Below, piece after piece: positions 43,551 to 51,814 of a stretch of 64,000 nt of DNA. Positions within the stretch are counted from its first letter, which is position 1. Every line of letters starts with the position of its first letter. The notes beneath the pieces were generated by a model. The model had not been told where the DNA came from. It worked only from the letters and a program-made list of their open reading frames with translations, and ran no database searches. This DNA is from Phenylobacterium sp. (GTDB taxonomy: Bacteria; Pseudomonadota; Alphaproteobacteria; Caulobacterales; Caulobacteraceae). The position numbers and the translations under genes were made by a program. The stretch covers positions 1 through 64,000 of the forward strand of contig NZ_JANINU010000001.1 of assembly GCF_024508875.1 (NCBI RefSeq). The letters run 5' to 3'.

Positions 43551-45188
43551 CTAAGTGAGGTCGAGCGGGACCTTCGCCAAGTCGCCCTGCCAGGATTTGC
43601 GCGCTTCGGCCCGGTACTCGGCGGCCTTCGCCTTGTCGGCCTGGGCCAGGATGCGCAGGGCCAGGGCGTCGTGCGGCCATTCCGCGAGACTGGCGCGGGC
43701 CGCCGCCACGGCCTCCGTGGGCTTGCCGGCCTTGAGGTAGGCGGCGGCCAGGCTGCGCCGGACCGGGTACCACCACGGCGGCGGGTCGAAGTTCTTCGGG
43801 ACCGGGAAGGCCTTCTCTTGGGCCAGGGCGGCGCGCTCGAAGTGGGCCGCCGCCTCGGCCGGCCGGCGCTCTGCCATGGCGGCGCGCCCCAGCAGGACGC
43901 CGTGCGCGATCTCGGCCACATCCATCTCCCCGCCCAGGTCGGCAGGCATGGCGCCCTCGGCGCGGATCGCCGCGATCGCGGCCGCCTCGCGCCGGACCCC
44001 CGTGGCGTCGCGTCGGGCCGCCAGGGCCTCGCCGCGGGCGTAGTGGCGATAGATCGCCAGCATGCGCGGCTCGTCCTTGAGCGCGCCGACCGCCAGCGCG
44101 CGGTCGGGATCGAAGCGGGCGAGGGCCACCAGGCTGCGGGCCCGGGACAGCGTGCGGTTCCGGTCGGGCGCGGCCTTGGGGAAGGTGCGCTCGGCATGCT
44201 CGGCGTATTTCAGCGCCAGGGGCCCGTCGCCCGCCATCAGGGCGCCGCTGAGGCCGAACAGGTAGTTGTGCAAGTAGTACCGCTGGGCCAGGGCGCCGGT
44301 CTGGGCCATGCCGACCTGGGTCTCGGCGTCGACCTTCAGCGCGCGGGCGTTGTTGAGCGCGACGTCCTCGTAGTGGCCGACCCGCATCATGGTGTGGGTG
44401 CCCATGTGGACGAGATGGCCCGCGCCGGGCGACAGGTCGGCGAGCCGCTCGGCGTAGGGTAGGGCGAGGCCCGCCTTCCCCGCGAACTCGGTGGCGTGGA
44501 TGTAGTAGTGGATGGCGGCGCTGTCGTCGGGATTGCGCGCCAGCACCATCTCCGCGATCTCGATGGATCGCGGCACGCCGGAATAGTCGTCCTGGCGGGC
44601 CGGGATGATGAGGACGTGGGCGGCCAGGTTGGCCAGCATGTCGTCCCTGGGATCTGCGCGGACCATTGCGTCGAGGGCGTGGCCGAACGCCTGCTCGCGG
44701 CCCTCCTTGGGCGCCTCAGGGCCGTAGCGGAGCTGCAGGGCCTGGGCGAGGCCCTTGGCGCGGACGTCGCCCGGCTTGGCCAGCTCCTCGGCGCGCTTGG
44801 CCAGCTTCAGCGCATCGACCGTCTCTGCCGGCGTGATGCCGGTGTTGAGCGTCGGACCCAGCGAGAGCGCGACGCCCGAGGCGCAGAGGCTGCACGTCTG
44901 GTCGGCGGCCCAGGCGCGCGCGAACGCAGCCTTCGCCTCGTCGTGCGAGAAGGCGTGGTAGAGGCGCAGGCCCTGGTTGAACCAGGCTGCGGCCTCGGGA
45001 TTGCCGTCGACCTTGAAGGTGGCCGGACCGAAGCCCGGCAGCATGACCCCCGCGGCGGCGCCCGCGGTAGGTGTGGCTGCGGTCTCCGCGCCGCAGATGA
45101 AGCCCACCCCCAGCAGGCTGGCGTCGCCGCCGATGGCGGAGGGCGTGGCGGCCAGCATGGCCGTGCTGAGGGCAAGGACGAGCTTCAT
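43551..45188 (-). CDS. Secreted TPR-repeat protein
   Basis: A 545-residue exported protein. The signal peptide (MKLVLALSTAMLAATPSAIG) is followed by at least six helical repeats of TPR type, starting WFNQGLRLYHAFSHDEAKAA with CSLCASG just after. Histidine-rich turns follow (HYYIHATEFAGKAGLALPYA, HLVHMGTHTMMRVGHYEDV). The C-terminal third has more TPRs (AAAHFERAALAQEKA, WWYPVRRSLAAAYLKAGKP). Two vicinal cysteines and the conserved His-rich core suggest more than a plain scaffold, perhaps metal or heme binding. It lies upstream of the ABM-like gene in an operon. The function is unknown. Confidence 0.82.
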   Translation of the reverse strand: MKLVLALSTAMLAATPSAIGGDASLLGVGFICGAETAATPTAGAAAGVMLPGFGPATFKVDGNPEAAAWFNQGLRLYHAFSHDEAKAAFARAWAADQTCSLCASGVALSLGPTLNTGITPAETVDALKLAKRAEELAKPGDVRAKGLAQALQLRYGPEAPKEGREQAFGHALDAMVRADPRDDMLANLAAHVLIIPARQDDYSGVPRSIEIAEMVLARNPDDSAAIHYYIHATEFAGKAGLALPYAERLADLSPGAGHLVHMGTHTMMRVGHYEDVALNNARALKVDAETQVGMAQTGALAQRYYLHNYLFGLSGALMAGDGPLALKYAEHAERTFPKAAPDRNRTLSRARSLVALARFDPDRALAVGALKDEPRMLAIYRHYARGEALAARRDATGVRREAAAIAAIRAEGAMPADLGGEMDVAEIAHGVLLGRAAMAERRPAEAAAHFERAALAQEKAFPVPKNFDPPPWWYPVRRSLAAAYLKAGKPTEAVAAARASLAEWPHDALALRILAQADKAKAAEYRAEARKSWQGDLAKVPLDLT

Positions 45189-45237
45189 GGCGCGGAGCAT
45201 CGCCCCGCCCGTCGCGAACGTCCAGACGCTGAGGCTT

Positions 45238-46056
45238 CTAAGCGCTCTGGATCGGGGGCTTGAACTGGCCGGTCGGCGAGAGCGTGAAGATCTCCACGCC
45301 GTCCTCGGTGACGCCGCACGAGTGCTCGCATTGGGCCGACAGCGACTTGTCGCGGGTGACCGCCGTCCAGCCGTCGGACAGCAGCTTCACCGGGTGCTTC
45401 CCGAGGTTCACCATCGGCTCGATCGTGAAGAACATGCCGGGCTTCAGAACCTCGCCCGAGCCCTTCTGCCCGAAGTGCAGGATGTTGGGCGCGTCGTGAA
45501 ACACCTTGCCCAGGCCGTGGCCGCAGAAGTCGCGGACGACCGAGCAGCGCATGCTCTCGACGTACTGTTGGATGGCCGCGCCGATGTCGCCGGTGCGCTG
45601 GCCGGGTTTCACTTGGGCCAAGCCCTTTTCGAGCGCCTCGTAGGTGACGTCGACCAGCCGCTTGGCGCGCGGGGCGACGGCGCCGACGCCGTACATCCGC
45701 GAGGTGTCCCCGTGCCAGCCGTCGACGATGACGGTGACGTCGATATTGACGATGTCGCCCTCGCGCAGGACGCGCTCGCCGGGGATGCCGTGGCAGACGA
45801 TGTGGTTCGGGCTGATGCAGACCGTCTTGGTGTAGCCGCGATAGCCCAGGCAGGCGGGCAGGGCGCCGTTGTCGAGGATGAACTCGCGGGCCAGGGTGTC
45901 GAGGTGGTCGGTGACCACGCCCGGGACGACGTGCGGCGTCAGCATGTCGAGGCATTCGGCGGCCAGGCGGCCGGCCTTGCGCATGCCTTCGAAGCCCGCG
46001 GCGTCGTGCAGCTTGATCTGGCCGGTGCGGTATTCGCCGTCGAGTGTGTCGGTCAT
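45238..46056 (-). CDS. map: Methionine aminopeptidase, type I
   Basis: A 272-residue cytosolic enzyme that removes the initiator methionine. Family features are the substrate-loop HGIPGERVLREGDIVNIDV, metal ligands in DGWHGDTSRM, the catalytic RDFCGHGLGKVFHDAP, FFTIEPMV and the last ligand Glu in CEHSCGVTEDGVEIFT. The length is that of a catalytic domain with a short N-terminal extension. The ATG at 46056 follows CCGGAGCATCC. Upstream on the same strand are a GAF-HWE kinase and sfsA; RadC, another frequent neighbour in this lineage, is 8 kb away. Confidence 0.95.
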   Translation of the reverse strand: MTDTLDGEYRTGQIKLHDAAGFEGMRKAGRLAAECLDMLTPHVVPGVVTDHLDTLAREFILDNGALPACLGYRGYTKTVCISPNHIVCHGIPGERVLREGDIVNIDVTVIVDGWHGDTSRMYGVGAVAPRAKRLVDVTYEALEKGLAQVKPGQRTGDIGAAIQQYVESMRCSVVRDFCGHGLGKVFHDAPNILHFGQKGSGEVLKPGMFFTIEPMVNLGKHPVKLLSDGWTAVTRDKSLSAQCEHSCGVTEDGVEIFTLSPTGQFKPPIQSA

Positions 46057-46133
46057 GGGATGCTCCGGCCGCCTATGTCGCAATCATAGCAACGAAGTTC
46101 AATGGCGATGGACGTCCGGCCGCAGGCGCGGAG

Positions 46134-47348
46134 CTAGTTCGGCAACGGGAACAGCGCTTCCGGGTCGTCCACGGGCGCTGGCGCGTCGATCGTGCACACC
46201 AGGCCCTGGGACGGGAAGCTCAGGCGCACCTGGCCCTTGAGTTCGGCGGAGAGCCCGCGTTCCAGCAGGCGCGAGCCGAAGCCGCGCCGGGCGGGCTCGG
46301 CCACCTCCGGGCCACCGCTTTCGCGCCAGGTAAGACGCAGCCGCGGGCCCTCGGCGCTGGCTTCCAGGGTCCAGTCGACCGCCACATGCCCGGTTTCAGC
46401 CTTCAGCGCCCCGTACTTGGCGGCGTTGGTGCAGAGTTCGTGGACGGCGAGGGCGAAAGCCACGGCCGACTTGGGCGGCATGGTCGTGGCCGGGCCGCTC
46501 ACGCGGAAGCGCGCCGCCCCGGCGCCCTGGGCGAAGGGCCGGATGGTGCGCTCGACCAGTTCGCGCAGGTCGACCGAGCGCCATTCCGCCTCGGTCATCA
46601 GCACGTGGGCGCCGGCCAGGGCCATCAGCCGGCCGTCGAAATCCTCGCGCGCGTCGGCGGTGGCGCGGTCGGCGCGCAGCGTCTGGGCCGACAGGCTCTG
46701 GACGATGGCCATCGTGTTCTTCACGCGATGGTTCAGCTCGTTGACCAGGAGTTGGCGGTGGTCGAGCTCGGCCTGCAGCGAGCCCATCAGGTCGATGTTC
46801 TGCAGCGCCGTCGCCATGCAACTGGCCAGTGCCGCCATGCTGGAGATCTCGTCGGCCGACGCCGTGCGCACCTCCCGCCAGTAGGCGCCGAGCGCGCCGA
46901 ACGGCTCGGGCTCGCCCACCGGCGTCATGATCAGGCTATGCACGCCGGTCGGCCTATAGGCTTCGTGCGGGACGCGGTCGTCGACGTAGATGTCGGGAAT
47001 CACGAGCTGGCTGCGGTTGAGCATCGCCCAGCCCGAGACGCAGGATTCCAGCGGGAAGCGCTGGCCCATCCACAGCGGGACCTCGCTGTCCTCGGCGATG
47101 TAGTGGCAGCGGTCGCCATCGCGCAGCACGATGGCCACGCCCAGCGAGCCGGCGATCTCGCGGGCCGCCCGGCGGGTGATGTCGATGATCGCGCCGTGGG
47201 TGCGGGCCGCGCTCAGGTCCTTCACGGCGCGCGAGAGGCGCTCGAACCGCCAGTTCCCCGCGCGGGGTGCGGGATCGTTAACCGTGAATTCTGACAAATC
47301 ACTACCCCGAGTTGGGGCGAGACTAGCCATCGCCTGCGCTCCTGTCAT
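46134..47348 (-). CDS. GAF HWE-family sensor histidine kinase
   Basis: A 404-residue soluble kinase with an N-terminal GAF domain (about residues 45-185; LGVAIVLRDGDRCHYIAED, SCVSGWAMLNRSQLVIPD) instead of PAS units. The HWE core has H207 in VNELNHRVKNTMAIVQ, HELCTNAAKYGAL, LTWRESGGPEVAEP and GFGSRLLERG. GAF sensors of this form bind small ligands or tetrapyrroles; two cysteines near SC and RCH could hold a ligand, but this is speculative. The ATG is the first in frame. It is followed by map 77 bp downstream on the same strand. No adjacent response regulator. Confidence 0.9.
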   Translation of the reverse strand: MTGAQAMASLAPTRGSDLSEFTVNDPAPRAGNWRFERLSRAVKDLSAARTHGAIIDITRRAAREIAGSLGVAIVLRDGDRCHYIAEDSEVPLWMGQRFPLESCVSGWAMLNRSQLVIPDIYVDDRVPHEAYRPTGVHSLIMTPVGEPEPFGALGAYWREVRTASADEISSMAALASCMATALQNIDLMGSLQAELDHRQLLVNELNHRVKNTMAIVQSLSAQTLRADRATADAREDFDGRLMALAGAHVLMTEAEWRSVDLRELVERTIRPFAQGAGAARFRVSGPATTMPPKSAVAFALAVHELCTNAAKYGALKAETGHVAVDWTLEASAEGPRLRLTWRESGGPEVAEPARRGFGSRLLERGLSAELKGQVRLSFPSQGLVCTIDAPAPVDDPEALFPLPN

Positions 47349-47442
47349 GCCGCAGGATTGTGCCGGACGGGGTTACGGCCGGTTGAAATTCCGAGATGCG
47401 GCAAGCGGTTGCGACGGCATGTCGCGCCCGTCCGGGTTGTGG

Positions 47443-48165
47443 TCAAGCCGCGGTTGCGAGGTTCGCTCCGGTCCACGACACGCGGTCGGCCAAGGTGACC
47501 TGCCGGGGCGTGATCACGCAGCGGTAGGCCAGGACCTCGACCCCCGCGGCGGCCGCGTCGTCGAGGCCGCGGGCGTAGGCGGGGTCCAGTTCGGCGCAGG
47601 CCGAGAAGGCGTCACAGTCGGTCCGCTGGATCACGAACAGCATTACGGCCCGCTCGCCGGCCCGGACCATGGCCGAGAGCTCGCGCAGATGTTTGAGCGA
47701 GCGGGCGGCCACGCAGTCCGGGAACTCGGCGAGGGTCCCGGCGCGGCGCAGGTGGCAGTTCTTGATCTCAAGCCAGCAGGGCGGGCGGTCGGGATGCTCG
47801 AGGAGGAAGTCGACCCGGCTGTTCTCGCCGTAGCGGACCTCGCGGCGGTGGGTGGCGTAGCCGGTGAGTTCGGGGATGGCGTCGGCGGCCAGCGCCTCTG
47901 CGGCGATGCGGTTGGGATGCAAGGTGTTGATGCCGACGAGGCCGCCGTCGGCCTCGACCAGTTCCAGGGTGTGCGCGAGCTTGCGCTTCGGATCGTCCGA
48001 CTTCGACAGCCAGGCCGGCAGCCCGGGCGTGTTCAAACCCAGCATCGCGCCCGGATTGGGGCAGTGGGCGGTGATCTCGCGCCCGTCGTCCATCACAACG
48101 TCGGCGAAGAAGCGCTTGTAGCGGCTGACGAGCGTTCCGCGCTCCAGTGGTTGCGGGAAGTCCAT
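47443..48165 (-). CDS. sfsA: DNA/RNA nuclease SfsA family protein
   Basis: A 240-residue SfsA protein. Signatures are [28 protein letters not shown], the nuclease-like core [13 protein letters not shown] and [10 protein letters not shown], and [16 protein letters not shown]. The D-x-n-E-x-K arrangement supports a restriction-like nuclease fold; SfsA was named for sugar-fermentation stimulation in E. coli, where its role is unclear. It is divergent from the CinA-like gene, with 54 bp between start codons. The ribosome site is weak. Confidence 0.93.
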   Translation of the reverse strand: MDFPQPLERGTLVSRYKRFFADVVMDDGREITAHCPNPGAMLGLNTPGLPAWLSKSDDPKRKLAHTLELVEADGGLVGINTLHPNRIAAEALAADAIPELTGYATHRREVRYGENSRVDFLLEHPDRPPCWLEIKNCHLRRAGTLAEFPDCVAARSLKHLRELSAMVRAGERAVMLFVIQRTDCDAFSACAELDPAYARGLDDAAAAGVEVLAYRCVITPRQVTLADRVSWTGANLATAA

Positions 48166-48219
48166 GGAAGGCTTTAGTCCGGTGGCGAAGGCAGGCTGAT
48201 GTAGGCGAGGGACCGGCGG

Positions 48220-48987
48220 ATGGCGAGCGGCGAGGACGATCGGGTCACCTGCGCGGTGCTGATCATCGGGGACGAGATCCTCTCGGGGCGCACCCAGGAC
48301 ACGAACCTGCGCGACATCGCCCGCTACCTCAATGTTATTGGCGTCGACCTGGCCGAGGCGCGGACGGTGCCGGACGTGCAGCAGGAGATCGTGGACGCGC
48401 TGAACGCGCTGCGGAGCCGGTACGACTATGTCATCACCACGGGCGGGATCGGCCCAACGCACGACGACATCACCGCAGACGCGGTGGCCGCCGCCTTCGG
48501 GGTGGAAATCCGAGAGCACCCCGAGATCATCGCCATGATGGAGGCCCGCTGGGGCGACCAGCTCAACGCCGCGCGCCGCCGGATGGCCCGCGTGCCGGTG
48601 GGCGGCGACCTGGTGAAGAACCCGGTGCAGGGACCGCCCGGCTTCACGATCGGCAACGTCTTCACCCTGGCCGGGGTGCCGCAGATCATGCGCGGGATGC
48701 TGGAGGACGTCGGGCCGCGGATGCGAGGCGGGCGGCCGACGGTGTCGCGGACGGTGCGGGTGGAGGGCTCGGGCGAGGGCGTGATCGCCGAGCCGCTGGA
48801 GGCCGTGGCCAAGGCCCACCCCGACATGTCGCTGGGCAGCTATCCGTTCTTCAACGCGGACGGCTACGGCTCGAACTTGGTGATCCGGGGCCGGGACCCC
48901 GAGCAACTCACGGCGGTCGTCGCCGAACTGGTCGCCGCGTTGCGACGAGCGGGCATCGACAATGTCCGGGAGGTGGAGGTAGCGTAA
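48220..48987 (+). CDS. CinA N-terminal-like / MoCF-domain protein
   Basis: A 255-residue protein with the molybdopterin-binding-like (MoCF) domain: [20 protein letters not shown], the catalytic-site strand [19 protein letters not shown], and [17 protein letters not shown]. The C-terminal part (about 90 residues; [19 protein letters not shown]) matches the CinA KH-like region, and the amidohydrolase domain of full-length CinA is absent. Proteins like this are annotated as competence/damage-inducible but may be ADP-ribose or nicotinamide-pathway pyrophosphatases. The ATG start is at the first methionine. Confidence 0.88.
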   Translation: MASGEDDRVTCAVLIIGDEILSGRTQDTNLRDIARYLNVIGVDLAEARTVPDVQQEIVDALNALRSRYDYVITTGGIGPTHDDITADAVAAAFGVEIREHPEIIAMMEARWGDQLNAARRRMARVPVGGDLVKNPVQGPPGFTIGNVFTLAGVPQIMRGMLEDVGPRMRGGRPTVSRTVRVEGSGEGVIAEPLEAVAKAHPDMSLGSYPFFNADGYGSNLVIRGRDPEQLTAVVAELVAALRRAGIDNVREVEVA

Positions 48988-49033
48988 CAACTATAGGTCA
49001 CTTGATTTCCACGGCTCGCAAGGAGTGCGCCGA

Positions 49034-49297
49034 ATGATTTCCGCCGTGTTCGCAGTCGCCGTGCTGGCCGCCGCCGCCGATCCTGCCGCGCCCGCCGCGA
49101 CGAACGCCGCGCCGCCGGCCAAGGAAGCCAAGTCGGGCGCCGCGCCCGACGGCATGGTCTGCAAGAAGGAGCCCGTGCTGGGCAGCCGGATGAAGCAGCG
49201 CATCTGCATGACCCAGGCCGAGTGGGACCAGCGCAAGGCTTCGGCCCGTGACGACCTCGACGCGGCCCAGCGAAACCGCCCGTTGCAGAGCAACTGA
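49034..49297 (+). CDS. Small two-cysteine secreted protein, tandem copy A
   Basis: An 87-residue exported protein. The signal peptide (MISAVFAVAVLAAAADPAAP) precedes a low-complexity linker and a short motif: VCKKEPVLGSRMKQRICMTQ then AEWDQRKASARDDLD. The two cysteines flanking G-S-R-x-K-x-R probably form a disulfide loop. This motif occurs in many small proteins of Caulobacterales and sphingomonads; the function is unknown. An in-frame GTG 9 bp upstream abuts the AAGGAG site, so the ATG with 9-bp spacing is preferred. A paralogue follows at 49347. Confidence 0.75.
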   Translation: MISAVFAVAVLAAAADPAAPAATNAAPPAKEAKSGAAPDGMVCKKEPVLGSRMKQRICMTQAEWDQRKASARDDLDAAQRNRPLQSN

Positions 49298-49346
49298 CGT
49301 CGCCGGCGCCCGCCGCGAAGGATTGGGGCAGACGGGGAGCCTTGCC

Positions 49347-49625
49347 ATGATCGCCGCCCTTCTTTCCACAAACCTTCTGGCGACTGCTGTCCTGGCCGCG
49401 GCGGCGCCGCCCGCCGAACCGACCACCGTTGCGCCGGCGGTCGCCGTGGCGCCCGCGAAGAAGGCGAAGCCGGAGCCTGGCGACACGGTCTGCAAGCGGG
49501 AGTCGGTTCTGGGTAGCCGGATGAAGCAGCGGGTCTGCATGACCCAGGCCGACTGGGACGCCCGCCGCACCAGCGCACGCGACGAGCTGGACAAGGCCCA
49601 GACCAACATGCCCGCGCCCAAGTAG
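49347..49625 (+). CDS. Small two-cysteine secreted protein, tandem copy B
   Basis: A 92-residue paralogue of the preceding gene. The signal peptide (LLSTNLLATAVLAAAAPPAE) and linker differ, but the core VCKRESVLGSRMKQRVCMTQ and ADWDARRTSARDELDKAQ is nearly the same. The two genes lie head-to-tail with 49 bp between them, pointing to tandem duplication with selection on the cysteine loop. The ribosome site is GGGGAG. A hairpin with a DnaA-box-like arm follows. Confidence 0.75.
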   Translation: MIAALLSTNLLATAVLAAAAPPAEPTTVAPAVAVAPAKKAKPEPGDTVCKRESVLGSRMKQRVCMTQADWDARRTSARDELDKAQTNMPAPK

Positions 49626-49636
49626 CGGCATTTCGT

Positions 49637-49662
49637 CCACAGCACGGCTCTTCCGGCTGTGG
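49637..49662 (+). other. Hairpin downstream of the tandem pair
   Basis: CCACAGC (49637-49643) pairs with GCTGTGG (49656-49662); an inner CGG/CCG pair extends the stem past one bulged A. No T-tract follows, so it is at best a weak terminator. Its right arm overlaps a perfect DnaA box. Confidence 0.45.
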
Positions 49663-49666
49663 ATAA
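49658..49666 (-). promoter_or_regulatory. Perfect DnaA-box sequence upstream of parA-like gene
   Basis: TGTGGATAA is the reverse complement of the DnaA consensus TTATCCACA. It lies 66 bp before the GTG start of the ParA-like gene. A one-mismatch relative (TGTGGACAA, 50457-50465) lies just past that gene. A single box may occur by chance; two bracketing a ParA gene are worth noting. Confidence 0.4.
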
Positions 49667-49731
49667 GTTGTGCATTAGTTGACGGCTGGAGGGCGGGCGA
49701 GCCGCGCGCCCGTCATCGCGCGGGGGCGCCC

Positions 49732-50442
49732 GTGAAGACTCTGGCCGTGATGTCCCGCAAGGGCGGGGCGGGCAAGACCACCGTGGCGGTCAACCTGACG
49801 CTTGCCGCGCGGGCCATGGGCGTGCGGGCGGTCCTGGCAGACGCCGACCCGATGCGCAGCGCCTGCGAAGTGCTCAAGGGGCGGGACGAGGCGCCGGGCC
49901 TGTTGTTCGAGACCAGCGCGTCGAAGCTGTTCGCCCTGACCGAGGCGTGCCGGCGCTCCGGCGTGGACCTTCTGGTGATCGATACGCCGGCGGCGCCGGA
50001 GGCCGACGTGGCCGAGGCCGTGAAGGTGGCCGACCTCTGCGTCGCCGTTGCGCGGCCCACCTACCTGGACCTTGCGGCCGCGGTGCTTTCGGTGGCGGTG
50101 ATCCAGCGCCTGGGCCGAGAGGGGCTGATCGCGCTGAACCAGTGCCCTCCGACACGGGCGGGCGTGGAGCCGCCCGCGGTCGTCAAGGCGTTTGAGGCGC
50201 TGCGTTTCGCGAACCTGCCTGTCGCGCCGACGGCGATCCGCTCGCGGCTGGTCTACCAGACGGCGTTCGCCCGGGCCCGCTCGGTGCTGGAAATCGATTC
50301 CGGCGGCGCGGCGGCGCAGGAGGTGCGGGCGCTGTTCGGCGACATCTGGCGGCGGCTGAACGGCGAGCGTCCCGCGGCGGCGGCCAGCGCGAACGACGAC
50401 CTGCGCCGTGGGATGCGCCTGGGCTTGGCGCCCACCGCCTGA
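49732..50442 (+). CDS. Orphan ParA-family ATPase
   Basis: A 236-residue ATPase with the deviant Walker A motif KGGAGKTT (residues 10-17), switch I region LADADPM, and Walker A' / B strand VDLLVIDTPAAPEADVAEA. It lacks the N-terminal helix-turn-helix of plasmid P1-type ParA and has no ParB gene beside it. Such orphan ParA proteins position cell-surface, chemotaxis or conjugative complexes, or partition small replicons. The start is GTG. The next genes encode an efflux pump unrelated to partition. Confidence 0.85.
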   Translation: MKTLAVMSRKGGAGKTTVAVNLTLAARAMGVRAVLADADPMRSACEVLKGRDEAPGLLFETSASKLFALTEACRRSGVDLLVIDTPAAPEADVAEAVKVADLCVAVARPTYLDLAAAVLSVAVIQRLGREGLIALNQCPPTRAGVEPPAVVKAFEALRFANLPVAPTAIRSRLVYQTAFARARSVLEIDSGGAAAQEVRALFGDIWRRLNGERPAAAASANDDLRRGMRLGLAPTA

Positions 50443-50600
50443 GTCGTCGCCAAAGATGTGGACAATGCGGCTCGGATCCCGTCGTCGCGGGGCGTGGGGC
50501 TGGACAAGTTGCCGCAGCGTCACCAGCTAAGTCGCGACGGCCGCTGATGGGGCGGCCCGGCGCGAGGGCTGCGCGCCGTATCTGCGACAAGGAGTTGGGC

Positions 50601-51812
50601 ATGTCGGGAGCGGTCCGGTGGGCCGTGGGGGCCCTCGTTCTTCCCCTGCTGGTGTCTTGCGGCGCGAAGACGGCCGATGGGCCGCCGCCGGCGACGCCGG
50701 TCACGGTGTCGGCGCCCCTGACGCGCCAGATCATCGACTGGGACGAGTTCGTGGGGCGCTTCGAGGCGATCCAGCAGGTCGAGGTGCGCCCGCGCGTCTC
50801 CGGCTACGTCCAGCAGGTGGCGTTCCGCGACGGCGACCTCGTGAAGAAGGGCCAGTTGCTCTTCGTGATCGATCCGCGGCCGTACGAGGCGGCGCTGGCG
50901 CAGGCGCGCGCCGACCAGGCCAGCGCCGAGGCCCAGGCGGCCAACGCACGCGTTGAGCTGGAGCGGGCCAGGACGCTGCTCGACAAGGGGTTCCTCTCCA
51001 AGTCGGCCTATGACGCGCGGCTGGCCACGCAGCGCTCGGCCGACGCCGCCGTCACCGCGGCCAAGGCGCAGGTCCAGGCCCGCCAACTGGATGTCGGCTT
51101 CACCCGCATCACTTCGCCGATCTCGGGCCGGGTCTCTGACCATCGGGTCGACGTCGGAAACCTGGTCGCCGCCGCCGGGACCGAGGCCACGCTGCTGACC
51201 ACCGTGGTCTCCTTGGACCCGATCCACTTCACCTTCACGGGCTCGGAGGCGGTCTATCTGAAGTATCAGCGGGCCAACGAGGCCGGCACTCGGACCAGCT
51301 CGCGCTACGCCTCGAACCCCGTGGACATCCAGCTCCAGGACGAGACCGGCTACAACTGGCACGGCCGGATGGACTTCGTGGACAACGCCCTGGACATCGG
51401 CTCGGGGACGATCCGCGGCCGGGCGGTGGTGGCCAATCCGGACCTGCTGCTGACGCCCGGGATGTACGGGCGCATGCGGCTGCTGGGCTCGGGAGCCTAC
51501 ACGGCCCTCCTCGTGCCTGACGCCGCGGTGCTCGCCGACCAGTCGGACAAGGTGGTGCTGGTCGCCGGCAAGGACGACACGGTCCAGCCGCGACGGGTGA
51601 CGCTGGGCCCCATCGTCGACGGCCTCCGGGTGGTGCGCTCGGGCCTGCAGGCGGGCGACCGGGTGATCATCGACGGCCAGGCGCGCGTGCGCCCCGGCAT
51701 GAAGGTCGCGCCCAAGGCCGGCCGCATCGTCAGCGCCGCGCCCACCGCGCCGCAGCCGCGGGTGCTGGAGCAGCCCTCGGCCCAGGCCACGAACGCCGGC
51801 GGCGCGCAGTAG
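50601..51812 (+). CDS. RND efflux periplasmic adaptor (membrane fusion) lipoprotein
   Basis: A 403-residue AcrA/MexA-type adaptor. The lipobox LLVSC (C18) anchors it to the inner membrane. Domains follow in order: lipoyl half (VEVRPRVSGYVQQVAFRDGD), alpha-hairpin (residues about 85-150; ELERARTLLDKGFLSKSAYD), second lipoyl half (FTRITSPISGRVSDHRVDVG), beta-barrel and membrane-proximal domain ending near residue 370. The ATG is preceded by AAGGAG. The pump gene starts 2 bp after its stop. No TetR or two-component regulator gene is adjacent, and the outer-membrane TolC partner must be encoded elsewhere. Confidence 0.94.
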   Translation: MSGAVRWAVGALVLPLLVSCGAKTADGPPPATPVTVSAPLTRQIIDWDEFVGRFEAIQQVEVRPRVSGYVQQVAFRDGDLVKKGQLLFVIDPRPYEAALAQARADQASAEAQAANARVELERARTLLDKGFLSKSAYDARLATQRSADAAVTAAKAQVQARQLDVGFTRITSPISGRVSDHRVDVGNLVAAAGTEATLLTTVVSLDPIHFTFTGSEAVYLKYQRANEAGTRTSSRYASNPVDIQLQDETGYNWHGRMDFVDNALDIGSGTIRGRAVVANPDLLLTPGMYGRMRLLGSGAYTALLVPDAAVLADQSDKVVLVAGKDDTVQPRRVTLGPIVDGLRVVRSGLQAGDRVIIDGQARVRPGMKVAPKAGRIVSAAPTAPQPRVLEQPSAQATNAGGAQ

Positions 51813-51814
51813 CC

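Noticed and set aside
49658-50465. Replication origin
   Set aside because: Only one perfect and one imperfect DnaA box are present, without a box cluster or the usual origin-flanking genes.
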